Below are positions 15,501-26,791 of a stretch of DNA of 64,000 nt, piece after piece. Source of the DNA: Cenococcum geophilum 1.58 (Eukaryota; Ascomycota; Dothideomycetes; Gloniales; Gloniaceae); assembly GCA_001692895.1 (NCBI GenBank), contig KV748191.1:1860001-1924000 (forward strand), read 5' to 3'. A program made the translations under genes and the position numbers. Below the pieces are notes generated by a model that searched no databases, was not told the DNA's origin, and worked only from the letters and a program-made list of their open reading frames with translations. The first letter of the stretch is position 1, and every line of letters starts with the position of its first letter.

Positions 15501-15640
15501 ATTATAAGGACATTAATGACGAAATATGGTATAAGGTTAAGTGAATAGGCTATACTAAGACTACCTAGGAGCTACTAGAGAATTTAAAGAATGCTATAGG
15601 AAAGGTATAGGAGTATCGGAAGAAATTAGGTTAGGCAGTA
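12500..15640 (+). pseudogene. Degenerate pol: protease, RT, RNase H, integrase, chromodomain
   Basis: The protease C-terminus is near 12557-12660 (motif LLLGRDEAVLGIP). The RT core is at about 12960-13540; its catalytic box at 13328-13348 reads YLNDII, so the first Asp of YLDD has become Asn by GAT to AAT. RNase H is at about 13740-14140 and keeps LDYTLGACF and TKGTDNTRADALS. The integrase core is at about 14590-15100. A chromodomain-like end at about 15480-15625 keeps WYKVK and ELLENLKNA. Many TAG stops fall where Trp or Gln is expected. This would be the replication and integration polyprotein of a chromovirus; the copy is dead. Confidence 0.9.
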
Positions 15641-15664
15641 TTAACAAAGAAGGATTGCTAAAGA

Positions 15665-16276
15665 ATGAGTTATCTAAGGGGGACCTAAGAAGAGCAGTTG
15701 CCGAACTACTTAGATCTATTTCCTTCTTTGTTAGAAGAGAATCTATTCTTTCATTACCTAGTTCCTGTAGACCTTATTCTATAAGTTTCCACTTCTTAGA
15801 ACGAACCTTTTTATAAACCTTTTTAAGACGAAGCAGACGAGTAGATGCCGTAATTTAAGCATTTAGGGCCTTCTGTTCCGCATTATGGAAACGTTCTAAC
15901 TTAGCAAGGGCTTATAATAGTTTACTATCTAGCCGCGTAGCAGCAGATTAAATATAAGACCCTAAGATAAATTAATTAGGGAACCAGACGACTATTAAGA
16001 GTAGTAGGTCGCGTATATTCAGCATTAGAAGTAGAGCGAACGTTATAAGATAAACAAATATTCGCTTTAGTGCACTCCGCGTAAGAGGACGGTTATTGTG
16101 AAGATAGGTTTGCTAATATAATATAAACTAACCCCTCTTTCAAACAATAAGAACACAGAAACGGTATAATCTTACTAAGAGATAATATTACAGCAATAGT
16201 GCGAGCACGACGTTGGGCGTGTAAAGAAGAAATTGCTTTAGGTATAATAAGCAATAATATTAACCAAATTAATTAA
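15665..16276 (+). pseudogene. Candidate third ORF downstream of the chromodomain
   Basis: From an ATG at 15665 one frame runs 204 codons to 16276. It is interrupted by about 14 TAA/TAG codons and no TGA. All of these could derive from CAA, CAG or TGG by RIP, so an open frame may have existed before mutation. The reading between the stops is protein-like (for example GRVYSALEVERT). I do not recognise the family. It lies 3' of pol and ends 77 bp before the 3' LTR. It may also be simple 3' non-coding DNA in which TpA-rich stops are common. Confidence 0.4.
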
Positions 16277-16353
16277 ATGGACATTACACCTCTAATAAAC
16301 AACTTAGAGATGTTTTAAATCTTTAAGAACGAAGATAAAGAGGAGAAAGATGG

Positions 16354-16780
16354 TGTTACGGACGCTTTAAGTACGATATTATAACTACTTAGAAAGGAGA
16401 TGGAAGAAGCTAGTTAGTTAATATAAGCACGGTCTAGAATGGAGCCGATAGAACTATATAACAAGGAATAGTAACTAAGGTTATATAATATGCTACGTAT
16501 TAAACGGAAGGAATGGGAGGAACTTATATACCTTATATATAAGACGTATATTACGTATAAGAAGGATTTTATAGGAGTACGGTTGTGTATTTAAGGACCC
16601 TTAGTCCCTACCTAGATAGTTCCTTCCTTATAGTGATTCTTAGAATATAATTAGAGTTAATCTATTGGGCAACCACTCCACCAGTTATTATTTACGTTGA
16701 TTAACTTTTATACTTGCATTTCCTATACACCTAGCCTATTAACGAACCCATCGTAGTTCTTATTATAAGGTTCCGTTATA
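16354..16780 (+). repeat. 3' LTR of the nested Gypsy element
   Basis: It has the same 427-bp length as the 5' LTR, starts TGTTACGG and ends CCGTTATA. It is preceded by a purine-rich tract and followed by AATAA and then resumed LINE sequence (GCCTCGCCC). A related LTR in reverse orientation lies at 63495-63920. Confidence 0.92.
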
Positions 16781-17751
16781 AATAAGCCTCGCCCTAAAGA
16801 TATACGGTTTAAGCTATTAAGTAGTCATCTACCTAAACGTAGCTTCTTTATCTTTTTCCACTAAGAATCTAATAATACTTGCGCTGTCGCTTATTTACTA
16901 TACACGGAAGTCCTTAAGTATAGCTCCCGTAAGCCCCTTAACATCCTTTATACCTTATATAATAGTTTACTTTACTACTTTAGTAGTAGCTATCCTCTCT
17001 ATTACCTTTAAACCCGCTTAGTTAACGTCTATTACTAGCTATTAATTAGGTTCCTTAGGGTTCCTAGCGCTTGTTATTTATAGTAAGGTTATCTCTAACC
17101 CTACTGTACCTCTACTAGCCGCTACTAATGCCTATAATTGTGTTAAAGCTAAGAAAGTATTTAGTTGCGCTTATAAGGACCAGATAGCCTTTTAGAGTTT
17201 AGCGTTTTGCTTTTTAAGGCTTTACTATTCCGATTTAATATCTATAAGGTTATTTCTAATGCTCTTAATAATACTATTCTGGTTTATAATAATATTGCTC
17301 TGCTATACTATAGTTTCTTTAAGGCTTTTAATAAGTTAATAAAATTTATTATAATTAATACCTCCTCCTTTATATTTAGGTAAAGTAGAGACTCTTATTA
17401 TAGGGAATAGAGGTAGTATATACTATATAGCTTATAGTCTAGTTTATAGTGCGGTTGTCTACTATTTAAACTATACTAATATTTAGGCTTATATCCTTAG
17501 TAACTACTAGGCCTCTTGTACCTTCGCGCTTAGTTTCTTTATACGTCTTAGTAGAGCTACTAGCGAGTCTAGAGGTAGTGTTGCTAATATGCGTTTAGGG
17601 GTTAAAGCAGCCATTGGGGCTTTAGGGCTTTGTTTAGTGGGCCGTAGGGGCCGCTTTATAGCGGGAACTAGCTAAATAAAAGACTAGGATTTGATTAAAA
17701 GAAAGTCCGAGATAAATATCCTCCTCTTTTAAAAGTTCTCTCTGGGGCCCC

Positions 17752-20700
17752 TAGACCCCTACGTATGTATATATATATGTATATTCTATTATAGCTATAC
17801 ACTATTTAGGGTATAGGCCGTTATAGAGCGCTAACTAAATACTTCCTGCTATTAATATGCTTGCTTTAGTTTAGAAGCCAACTATAAGAACTATATATCT
17901 ATTACCTAACGCTATACTTAACTAAGGAATAAATAAAGGAAAGTAATATATTACTATTAAAGAAAGTTAGAGTTTAGAGGCAAGCCTAAGTAAGTAGTTT
18001 TCGATGCCTTGTGTCCGTAGGGCTATTCCAGCGTTATGCACTTCTTAATTGGCGACGTATTAGTAGAGGTATGTATAGAGGAGGCTCGCGGTATATTTGG
18101 TTAGATAATTGGAGAAGGAATTCTTAAGAGTCTTTGTTTATTAATGTCGGCTTTTATGCTCTCTGTATTTTATATATTTAGGTATAAATATCTAGTCTCT
18201 TTTATAAATTTAATTATAGCTTTAACTACGCTAATGTCTGGCTTCTAGCGCTTAATTGGGCTGTTAATATTCCTACCTCCTTTTTATCTATATAAGTAGC
18301 CTCCTAATGTATATAATAGATCCCTAAATTAATCTTTATATTACTCTCTTAGTTTAATCCTCTGCTGCGCCCACCTCCTATAAGAGAAGAGGAAGTGCTG
18401 TATTAACTCTATAAGCCTATAGTTATATAACACCGTCTCTAATACATTAATTTTGTAAAGATATTCCTTTAGAAATGACTTGCCGGTCTATAGCTATATA
18501 AGGATAGCAGCTTCTAAGCTAATTAGCTACTGGTATAATCCTACAGCCTTTTTAAGGTGGAGTGCTGCGTCAATCTTCCTTATAAACTTGCCTATATTAG
18601 ATCTTCCTAATAGAAGCGGTCCTATTATTATCTTAGCTTTTTTTAACACTTGCGTTATAAGGTACTATAGGAGGCCGTCTCTCTATAATGGCTCCTCGCT
18701 CTTTAGTCTTATTACTGCTTTAGTAAGCTTATTAGCCTTTTTATTTCCTATAAATTCTAAGTGGCCTAAAATCTAGTATAGCGTGATATTATTTAGCTAA
18801 AGCTTTTTTAAGATCTCTGCGACTATTTCCTAGCAGGCTTTAGCCCTCTAGCTCTATATTAACAGTAACGCTAATTATAAGTTAGAGAATATTCTTATAC
18901 TAGATGTAGGTATTAGAAAACCTACTTAGTTGATAGCCGTGCACGTGAGGTCCTATAGCTAGTTAGCTGCCTCGCTGATTGCTAAAAGCTCTATAAGGTA
19001 GGCGTCGGCCTAATTAGAGCTCGCTACCGTTTTCGAAAGCGTTGCTTTAGATAGCGTAGCATATACACTAACTTCTGCCCTACTATTACGCACCGATATA
19101 TTAACGTATATGTTAACCTGCCCTGGCTTATAGTCTTTAATAATAGCTTAAGTATAATCTTCGTCCTTATATATTACTACGTTAGGCTTAGCTATCTACG
19201 GCGGGCATATATACGGTTTAACCTCCAGCACCCTATTTACCTAGACATCCTTATATATCTCTACTGTCCTCTAGAGTGGCGATTGGTGCCGTTTATAGAG
19301 CCTCTGTCTTTAAATCATCTAATAGGGATATAATTTGCCTAGTTTATAGATTGATACCTAGAACGTAATAGCCTAGTTATATAGCCTTTACTTAAGAGGG
19401 AGCAAGCCAGCTTCTACTTTTGCTATTAGTAGGGTAATAGAGCGGAACCCCCTAATAATAGCTTATGCCGTGATCCTCTATGCCTGCTAGAGGAGCTATA
19501 TTAACTCTTATATCGCAAGCGGGTACTATATTAGCGACGTGTAGTCTACTACTAGTAGAACTGAGCTCTTAGCTAGCTGCTTAATGCTTTTAGACTACAG
19601 TCCCTTTAATTTATGCAACACTAACGCCACCTTAGTGGCTTTGCCTGCCTTATTTGCTAGGTACGCCTTAAACCGTAGCTCCTTATTAAGGATTATTTTA
19701 AGGATTTTAACTTCCTAAGTCGGGGGGATCCCTTTTCCTTTAAATTGGAGCAGTGTAGTGGCATCCCTACCTACTTCTTTATATCTAGTAAGGTGGATAA
19801 ATAATGTTTTCTTTGCTTTAAATTAGGCTCCACTAGTCCTCTCCTATTTCTTAAGCATCGGTATAATTTCGCCCTAAATGATTTGCGTGTTTTTCTCCGC
19901 TATAGGGCCTATAACCTATGCCGAGTAGTCGTTGATAAAGGCCATAGAGCTGCTATTTCTGGGTGCGCTTTATATAAGATCCGCGTTAAAGAATAGAAAG
20001 AGTATTGGGGCTAGTGCTAATCCTTATAGGAGACCCGCCTACGGGAGCGCCTGTACCTCTAATATATATCCATTAACTAAGATATAGGCTTAACGGTTTA
20101 TATAAAAGTCCTATACCTATTATATAATCGTTTGAGGTATTTAACGCTGCTATAATCTCCTAATTTCCGGCTCTATGGCTATATTATTATATATACCCTT
20201 AATATTAAATAATACTAGAGATAGTGTCTTCTTTTCTCTTTATACTCTAAATACGTCCTTATAGAGATATAATAGCGTATATATTGTCGACCTTTACTTC
20301 CTAGCTCCGAAGTATATCTTAAATAGTAGGCTGTGTTCCTCTATTAGGTATACTATTCTCTCCGCTACTAGTAATTTAAGTACTTTTCCCAGCGTCGGGA
20401 GAAGGGAGATCGGCCTATAGTTATTTGCTACCGTATAGTCCCCCTACTTCGGCTTCTATAGCGGTATAATCTTTACTACCTTCTATTTTTAGGGTACCTT
20501 TCCTATCTTAAGTGATTTAGTAAAGAAAGTAGTGATCTTACTACTTAGTACGGGCTATAGCTCTCGCTACACCCTAGCTGGTAGGCCGTCCCTTCTAGGA
20601 GCCTTATCTGGGCTAGCCCTAAATATAGCTACCTTAACCTTATGTTTGGCGATGGGCTCCTATAGTAATTAGTTATAGCTAGTTATAGCTTCCTCCTTTT

Positions 20701-23460
20701 ATTTGTACGGCGGCGGGACCAGAAAGAATGCTTAGAGTAGTTCTCTTACAATATTATAGTTCTTTATAATAACTTCTCCCTATTCTCTATCCTTCTTAAT
20801 TAGTGGTATTTTAGCGAACGCAGATATAGCCTGCGGATTGAGGTATTTTGATGCTTTCTATATATTATTACTGTTACTAAGGAATTCGTCCTAATAGAGC
20901 TTTTTATGTCGCCGAATAGTCCTATAGAAGAGCTTCTTTACTCTTGCTGCGATATCACGTAGCTTAGGGTCGTCCCTTTCTTACTTCCGTATCGCGTTAT
21001 TCCTGTTCCTCTAGTATATATATGACTTCCTTAGCGTTATAAGGTCTTCGTTCTACCATCTTTTTATATACGGTAATAGTCTAGCCTATTAGCAGTGTGC
21101 TTTAAGGGCTTTATTAACCTATTTATTAAGGTAGTTAACTATTTCGTCTATATCTTCTATAGAGAATCCCATCTCTTTTTATTGCTTTATGTTTTCTTAT
21201 ATTTTGTTCTAGTTTGTATTTTTAATAAGCAGCCTCTCCTAGCTCTCCTGTGTGTCTATATTAACCTAAAAGCTAGTGTAAATAGCTCTATAGTCTAATC
21301 CGTACTTATACTCCTAGATAGCGTACTTTACTAGTTTACTTGCTAGGCCTAGGGTTGTAAGCATAAGGTTAATTGTTAATGTTCGCCCCGCGTCGCTTTT
21401 AAATATAGGTATTTTTACTAGAAGTAGGCTCTAAAGTAACTAGTCCGCTATAAAGTTAATAATTAGTGCGCTTTCTTCCTGCGTTAATATAGTACTAATG
21501 TAACTTCCTCCCTATAGCGGATTATGCCGATTAAAGTCACCTGTGATTACTACCTCGGTATGTAGGTCGCGTAATAGTTTACTTTAGATTAGCCTATTAA
21601 TTATCTCTAGTCTGTTAAAGAGCTCCTCTAGGTTCTCTTCCTTAGTTCTCCTTAAATATCTATCTAAAATATATACCGATATAATTATAAGTCTCCTTTA
21701 GCCAATATACGCTACTACCGCCGTAATGTCTACTAAATCTACCTATAGCTATATAGCTGCTAGCTCTTTAGATGCCTAGATATATGACCTAACTAGGGGA
21801 TACTGCTGCTGCCTACCTATTGGGACGAACCTTATCCATTGGGGATTTAAGCTAGCTAGCACTACTTCCCTATCTAAGAGAAAGTAGTAAGGCTCCTAGC
21901 CTAGAATAAAGTGAAAGTTTATTAGCGCTTCGTTATTATATAGCGCATACTGCGCCTCCTTATACTTTTTTATATTCGCCTAGAGGATCTAGAGTTCTCT
22001 ATTTATAGCGCTATTGTATAAGAATCCTATCTATCTCTTTTTTATATACTAGGTATTTACGGTATAAGGCTTAGTAAGGACCCTAGCAGTTTACGCAGTG
22101 TAGATTTACCGTCTTATACTAGAGATAGCCTTCCCGCCTATATATTTCGCACGTATTAGGTCGCGTGTAGTCTCTAGCCCTATGTTTAAACCTTTTGCAT
22201 TTATAGCATACTATAGGGGTGCGTCGCTCCTTAAATGGTGATATAATAATCGCGCCTTCCCTAAATAACACGTTGTTTGACGTAAGTAGCTTCTCTATAT
22301 CCTCCTTTATTACCACTTTAATAATCACTAACGCGTGCTAGCTATGCGGCCTTAGTTATCCTAGCTATCTTATTATATATACCTCTACCCTATTCTCTAC
22401 CCTAAAGCGCTTTATAACTAATTTACTTACTTTTTCGCTATTAATATCTATTGCTAAAGGTACTTTAACCTAGTCCGCCTTAACCGTATATTACTTAGGT
22501 CTAATAAGCCTCGCCCTAGGGATGTGCGGTTTAAGCTATTAAGCAGTTATCTACCTAAATATAGCTTTTTTATCTTTTTCCACCGAGAATCTAATAATGC
22601 TCGCGCTGTCGCTTATTTGCTATACGCGGAAGTCCTTAAGTATAGCTCCCGTAAGCCCCTTAATATCCTTTATGCCTTATATAATGGTTTACTTTACTAC
22701 TTTAGTAGTAGCTACCCTCTCTATTGCCTCTAAACCTGCTTAGCTAACGTTTATTACTAGCTACTAATTGGGTTCCTTAGGGTTTCTGGCGCTTGTCGTT
22801 TATAGTAAGGTTATCTCTAACCCTACTATACCTTTATTGGCCGCTACTAATGCCTATAATTATATTAGAGCTAAGGGAGTGTTTAGTTGCGCTTATAAGG
22901 ACTAAATAGCCTTTTAGAGTTTAGCGTTTTGCTTTTTAAGGCTTTGCTATTCTAATTTAATATCTATAAGGTTATTTCTAATACTCTTAATAATACTATT
23001 CTGGTTTATAATAATATTGCTCTGCTATACTATAGTTTCTTTAAGGCTTTTAATAAGTCGATAAAATTCGTTATAATTAATACCTCCTCCTTTATATTTG
23101 GGTAAGGTAGAGACTCTTACTATAGGGAATAAAGGCAGTATATATTGTGTAGCTTATAGTCCGGTTTATAGTGCGGTTATCTACTGTTTAAACTATACTA
23201 ATATTTAGGCTTATATCCTTAGCAACTGCTAGGCCTTTTATACCTTCGCGCTTGGTTTCTTTATATATCTTAGTGGAGCTACTAGCAGGTCTAGAGGTGG
23301 TGTTGCTAATACGCGTTTAGGGGTCGAAGCAGCTATCGGGGCTTTAGGGCTTCGTTTAGTGGGCTGTAGGGGCCGCTTTATAGCGGGAACTAGCTAAACA
23401 AAAGACTAGGATTTGATTAAAAGAATGTCCGAGATAAATATCCTCCTCTTTTAAAAGTTT
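17752..23460 (-). mobile_element. LINE copy C, full length
   Basis: This is an uninterrupted copy of about 5.7 kb and the best reference for the array. Minus-strand landmarks from 3' to 5' are: TA microsatellite at the left end; RNase H motif near 18722-18772 with G to E and E to K changes; RT motif near 19920-19945, reading FINDYSA, so only the first Asp is lost; endonuclease motif ITGDFN near 21520-21545; and gag knuckles within 22119-22328, where the first knuckle keeps C-x2-C-x4-H but ends in Tyr. An open minus-strand piece of 69 codons survives there. The 5' end is near 23460. It is degenerate throughout. Confidence 0.92.
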
Positions 23461-23490
23461 TATTAACCGGCCTTACCGTATATAGCTGCC

Positions 23491-25691
23491 TAGACCCCCA
23501 CGTATGTATGTATATATATATATATATTCTATTATAGCTATATACTATTTAGGGTATAGGCCGTTATAGAGCGCTAACTAAATACTTCCTGCTATTAATA
23601 TATATGCTCTAGTTTAGAAGCCAACTATAAGAACTATATATCTATTACCTAATACTATACTTAATTAAGGAAAAAAATAAAGGAAAGTAATGTGTTACTA
23701 TTAAAAGAAAGTTAGAGTTTAGAGGTAAGCCTAGGTAAGTAGTTTTTAACGCCTTATATTTATAGGGCTATTCTAGCGTTATACGCTTTTTAATCGGCAA
23801 CGTACTAGTAGAGGCACGTGTAGAGGAGGCTCGCGGTGTATTTAGTTAGATAATTAGAGAAGGGATTCTTAAGAGTCTTTACTTATTAATATTGGCTTCT
23901 ATACTCTCTGTATTTTATATACTTAAGTATAAACGTCCGGTCTCTTTTATAAATTTAATTATAGCTTTAACTACGCTAATGTCTGGCTTTTAGCGCTTAA
24001 TTAGGCCGTTAATATTCCTGCCTTCTTCTTATTTACGTAAGTAGCCTCCTAATACATATAATAGATCCCTAAATTAATCTCTATACTACTCTCTTAGTTT
24101 AAACCTCTGCTATATCCACCTCCTATAAGAGAAGAGGAAGTGTTATATTAATTCTATAAGCCTATAGTCGCATAACGCCGTCTCTAATATATTAATTTTG
24201 TAGAGATATTCTTTTAGAAATGACTTACCGGTCTATAGCTGCGTAAGGATAATAGCTTCTAAGCTAGTTAGCTGCTGGTATAATCCTATAGCCTTTCCGA
24301 GGTAAAGTACTGTATTAATCTTCCTTATAAACTTGCCTGTATTAGATCTTCCCAATAAAAGCAGTCCTGTTATTATCTTGGCTTTTTTTAAGGCTTGCGT
24401 TATAAGGTATTATAGGAGGCCGTCTCTCTATAGTGGCTCCTTACTCTCTAGTCTTATTGCTGCTTTAGTAAGCTTATTAGCCTTCTCGTTTCCTATAAAC
24501 CCTAAGTGGCCTAGAATCTAGTATAGCGTAACATTATTTAGCTAAAGCTTCTTTAAGATCTCTATAACTACTTCCTAGCAGGCTCTAGCCCTCTAGCTTT
24601 GTACTAATAGTAATACTAATTGCGAGTCGGAGAATATTCTTATACTAGAAGCAGGTATTAGAAAACCTACTTAGTCGATAGCCGTGTATGTGGGGTTCTA
24701 TAGCTAGTTAGCTGCTTCGCTAATTGCTAGAAGCTCTATAAGGTAAGCGTTAGCCTAATTAGAGCTCGCCACCGTTTTTGAGAGTATTACTTTAGATGGC
24801 GTAGTATACATACTAACTCCTGCCCTACTATTACGTACCAATATATTAACGTATATGTTAACCTGCCCTAGCTTATAGTCTTTAATAACAGCTTAAGTAT
24901 GCTCTTCGTTCTTATATATTACTATATTAGGCTTAGCCACCTACGGCGGGTATATATACGGTTTAACCTCTAGCACCCTATTTACCTAGACATTTTTATA
25001 TATCTCTGCTGTCCTCTAGAGCGGCGATTAGTGCCGTCTATAGAGCTTTTGTCTTTAAATCATTTAATAAGGGTGTGATTTGCCTAGTTTATGGATTAAT
25101 ACCCAGAACGCGATGGCCTGGTTGCGCAGCCTTTGCTTAAGAGGGAGTAAGCTAGCTTCTACCTCTGCTATTAGTAGAGCGACGGTGCGGAACCCCCTAA
25201 TAATAGCTTATACTGTGATCCTCTGCGCCTACTAGAGAAGCTATATTAATTCTTATATTATAAGCGGGTACTATATTAGCGACGCGTAGTCTACTATTAG
25301 TAGGACCGAGCTTTTGGCTAGCTGCTTAACGCTTTTAAACTACAGTCCCTTTAATCTGCGCAACGCTAGCGCTACCTTAGTGGCCTTACCTGCCTTATCT
25401 ATTAGGTGTGCCTTAAACCATAGCTCCTTATTAAGAATTACCCCAAGGATTTTAATTTCCTGTGTTAGGGGGATTCCTTTTCCTTTAAATTGGAGCGGTG
25501 TGGTGGTATCCCTGCCCGCTTCTTTATATCTAATAAGGTAGATAAATAATGTTTTCTTTGCTTTAAATTGAGCTCTATTGGTCCTTTCCCATTTCTTAAG
25601 CATTGGTATGATCTCGCCCTGGATGATCTGCGTGTTTTCCTCCGCTATAGGGCCTATGACCTATGCTAAGTAGTTATTGACGAAGGCCATA
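23491..25691 (-). mobile_element. LINE copy D, 5'-truncated
   Basis: It contains only the 3' 2.2 kb, from the TAGACCCCC junction to a break at about 25691, right after the RT motif (FVNNY, 25667-25690). 5' truncation is typical of LINEs whose reverse transcription stops early. The RNase H motif at 24477-24527 is nearly intact (GHLGFIGNE). An 87-codon RT fragment is open at 25340-25603 on the minus strand and ends in a recognisable LINE RT tail (ILGVILNKELWF). At the 5' break the sequence reads ATAGACC, resembling the junction motif. Confidence 0.9.
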
Positions 25692-26791
25692 GACCAGAAT
25701 ATATATGTATTGTAAAACTACTATATATAGCAAGTTTGCCTAAACTACTTGCCTAGTTCCTTGCTACGGTTAATGTAGTAGCTAGTAGACAAAGCTAGCT
25801 CCTACCTATATGCACCTGATTTGCTCTATAAGCCTATCCTTACAGCCTACCCCTACCTAGATAAACTAACACGCGTATCTGTCCTTTTGGGCTATATAGA
25901 TAGTGTTATCAACAAGGTATTAATCCTTCCTTTAAGATAGGTCTACTAGGGGTCAGAGCCTAGTAAAGGGGTAAGGTCCCTAGAGTTGTCCGTCGCTGCC
26001 ATTGTATATTACGCCCCACAGCCGTTATCTAGCTACTTCGCGTTACCTGTGACGCTCTCGCGACAATAGGCCGACTGTGTCTTGTAGGCGCGGGCCTAGA
26101 TAACTCAACGCCGCGTAGCTATCGTCCCTTAGCCGCCTACTAACTAAACTTATTATCCTTTTATCTTAACCAACACCTATATCTAAGTCCGTTCTAGCCT
26201 ATTTATATAGGTTCGTCCTAGCTCTTTCTTAATCTGTTTTGGATTAACGTCGCCGCCTAGAGAAGGGTGCCCCTAGCTCTTTCTTAGTCCGTTTTAGATT
26301 AACGTCGCCGCCTAGAGAAAGGTTAACGCCGCTACGTAGAAAGGGAGGATTAACGTCGCTAAATGTGGTTAACGGTGTTGAGATTCTTCCTATACCCTCG
26401 CTGTAGGTATAGTTTTAGAGTGGAATAAGTATAGAGGTGCCCTGTTATCTCCTTAGATTCCTATCGCTTTTACTAGCAAATGTAAGCGCTGGCTTGTGGC
26501 CCTAGGTTAGTGCCTAGGTAGAGAGACATTAGGTAGTTTTTAAGACCATTCCTCTGTTCTTAATAAGTTGCCTTATATTGTTAATGAGCGCTAAGACCTG
26601 CGAAAACTCTGCTGTTCTGACGGCGTTAAGGACGATGTATTTGAAAGCGCCCTCTAGCCACGACGTAACGCCGCTGCATTAGTAATAGATGAGATCCTCA
26701 CTCTTAGCTTAACTGTATAGACAAGATAAGACGGAAAGGAACCCTTATAGGATAGTATAGGTTAGATCTCGCTTTTAGTGTTCCTTTTCTT
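25692..26791. other. Spacer between LINE copies D and E
   Basis: About 1.1 kb is unrelated to the LINE and clearly less AT-rich than its neighbours. I find no long frame and recognise no protein. It holds a minisatellite at about 26217-26360. It may be old target DNA or the relic of another element. Confidence 0.5.
26217..26360. repeat. 55-bp minisatellite, about 2.5 units
   Basis: The unit contains GCTCTTTCTTA, GATTAACGTCGCCGCC and TAGAGAA(A)GG. It occurs at about 26217-26267 and 26271-26322, followed by a partial third unit. The two main units differ mainly by C/T and G/A changes. Confidence 0.75.

Larger units (their letters stand above)
8826..16780 (+). mobile_element. Ty3/Gypsy chromovirus-like LTR retrotransposon, complete but RIP-killed
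   Basis: The element has two 427-bp LTRs (8826-9252 and 16354-16780) and is flanked by the 5-bp duplication AATAA. The undisturbed site in LINE copy C (near 22497) has a single AATAA, which confirms the insertion. A purine tract (about 16337-16353) precedes the 3' LTR. The domain order is gag with a CCHC knuckle, a long unidentified region, protease, RT, RNase H, integrase and a chromodomain-like C-terminus, which is the Ty3/Gypsy order. The coding strand carries many TAA and TAG stops, mostly where Gln or Trp is expected, so it cannot move by itself. It inserted into LINE copy B, so it is younger than that copy. Confidence 0.93.
4073..17737 (-). mobile_element. LINE copy B, interrupted by a Gypsy element
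   Basis: This is a full-length LINE copy of about 5.7 kb once the nested element at 8826-16780 is removed. The 3' end is a TA-rich microsatellite that follows CTAGACCCCC at 4073. Minus-strand landmarks are the RNase H motif near 5045-5093 (H to Y, G to E and E to K changes in the GHLGFIGNE core) and the RT motif near 6238-6262 (FINNY). The gag zinc-knuckle region lies near 8430-8640, just inside the Gypsy insertion. The 5' end resumes at 16781 and ends near 17737. All changes I checked in the motifs are RIP-type transitions. Confidence 0.9.

Noticed and set aside
18480-18776. 98-codon plus-strand frame, with similar ones at 24333 and 27629
   Set aside because: It is antisense to the RNase H end of the LINE; the coding signal (GHLGFIGNE) is on the other strand.
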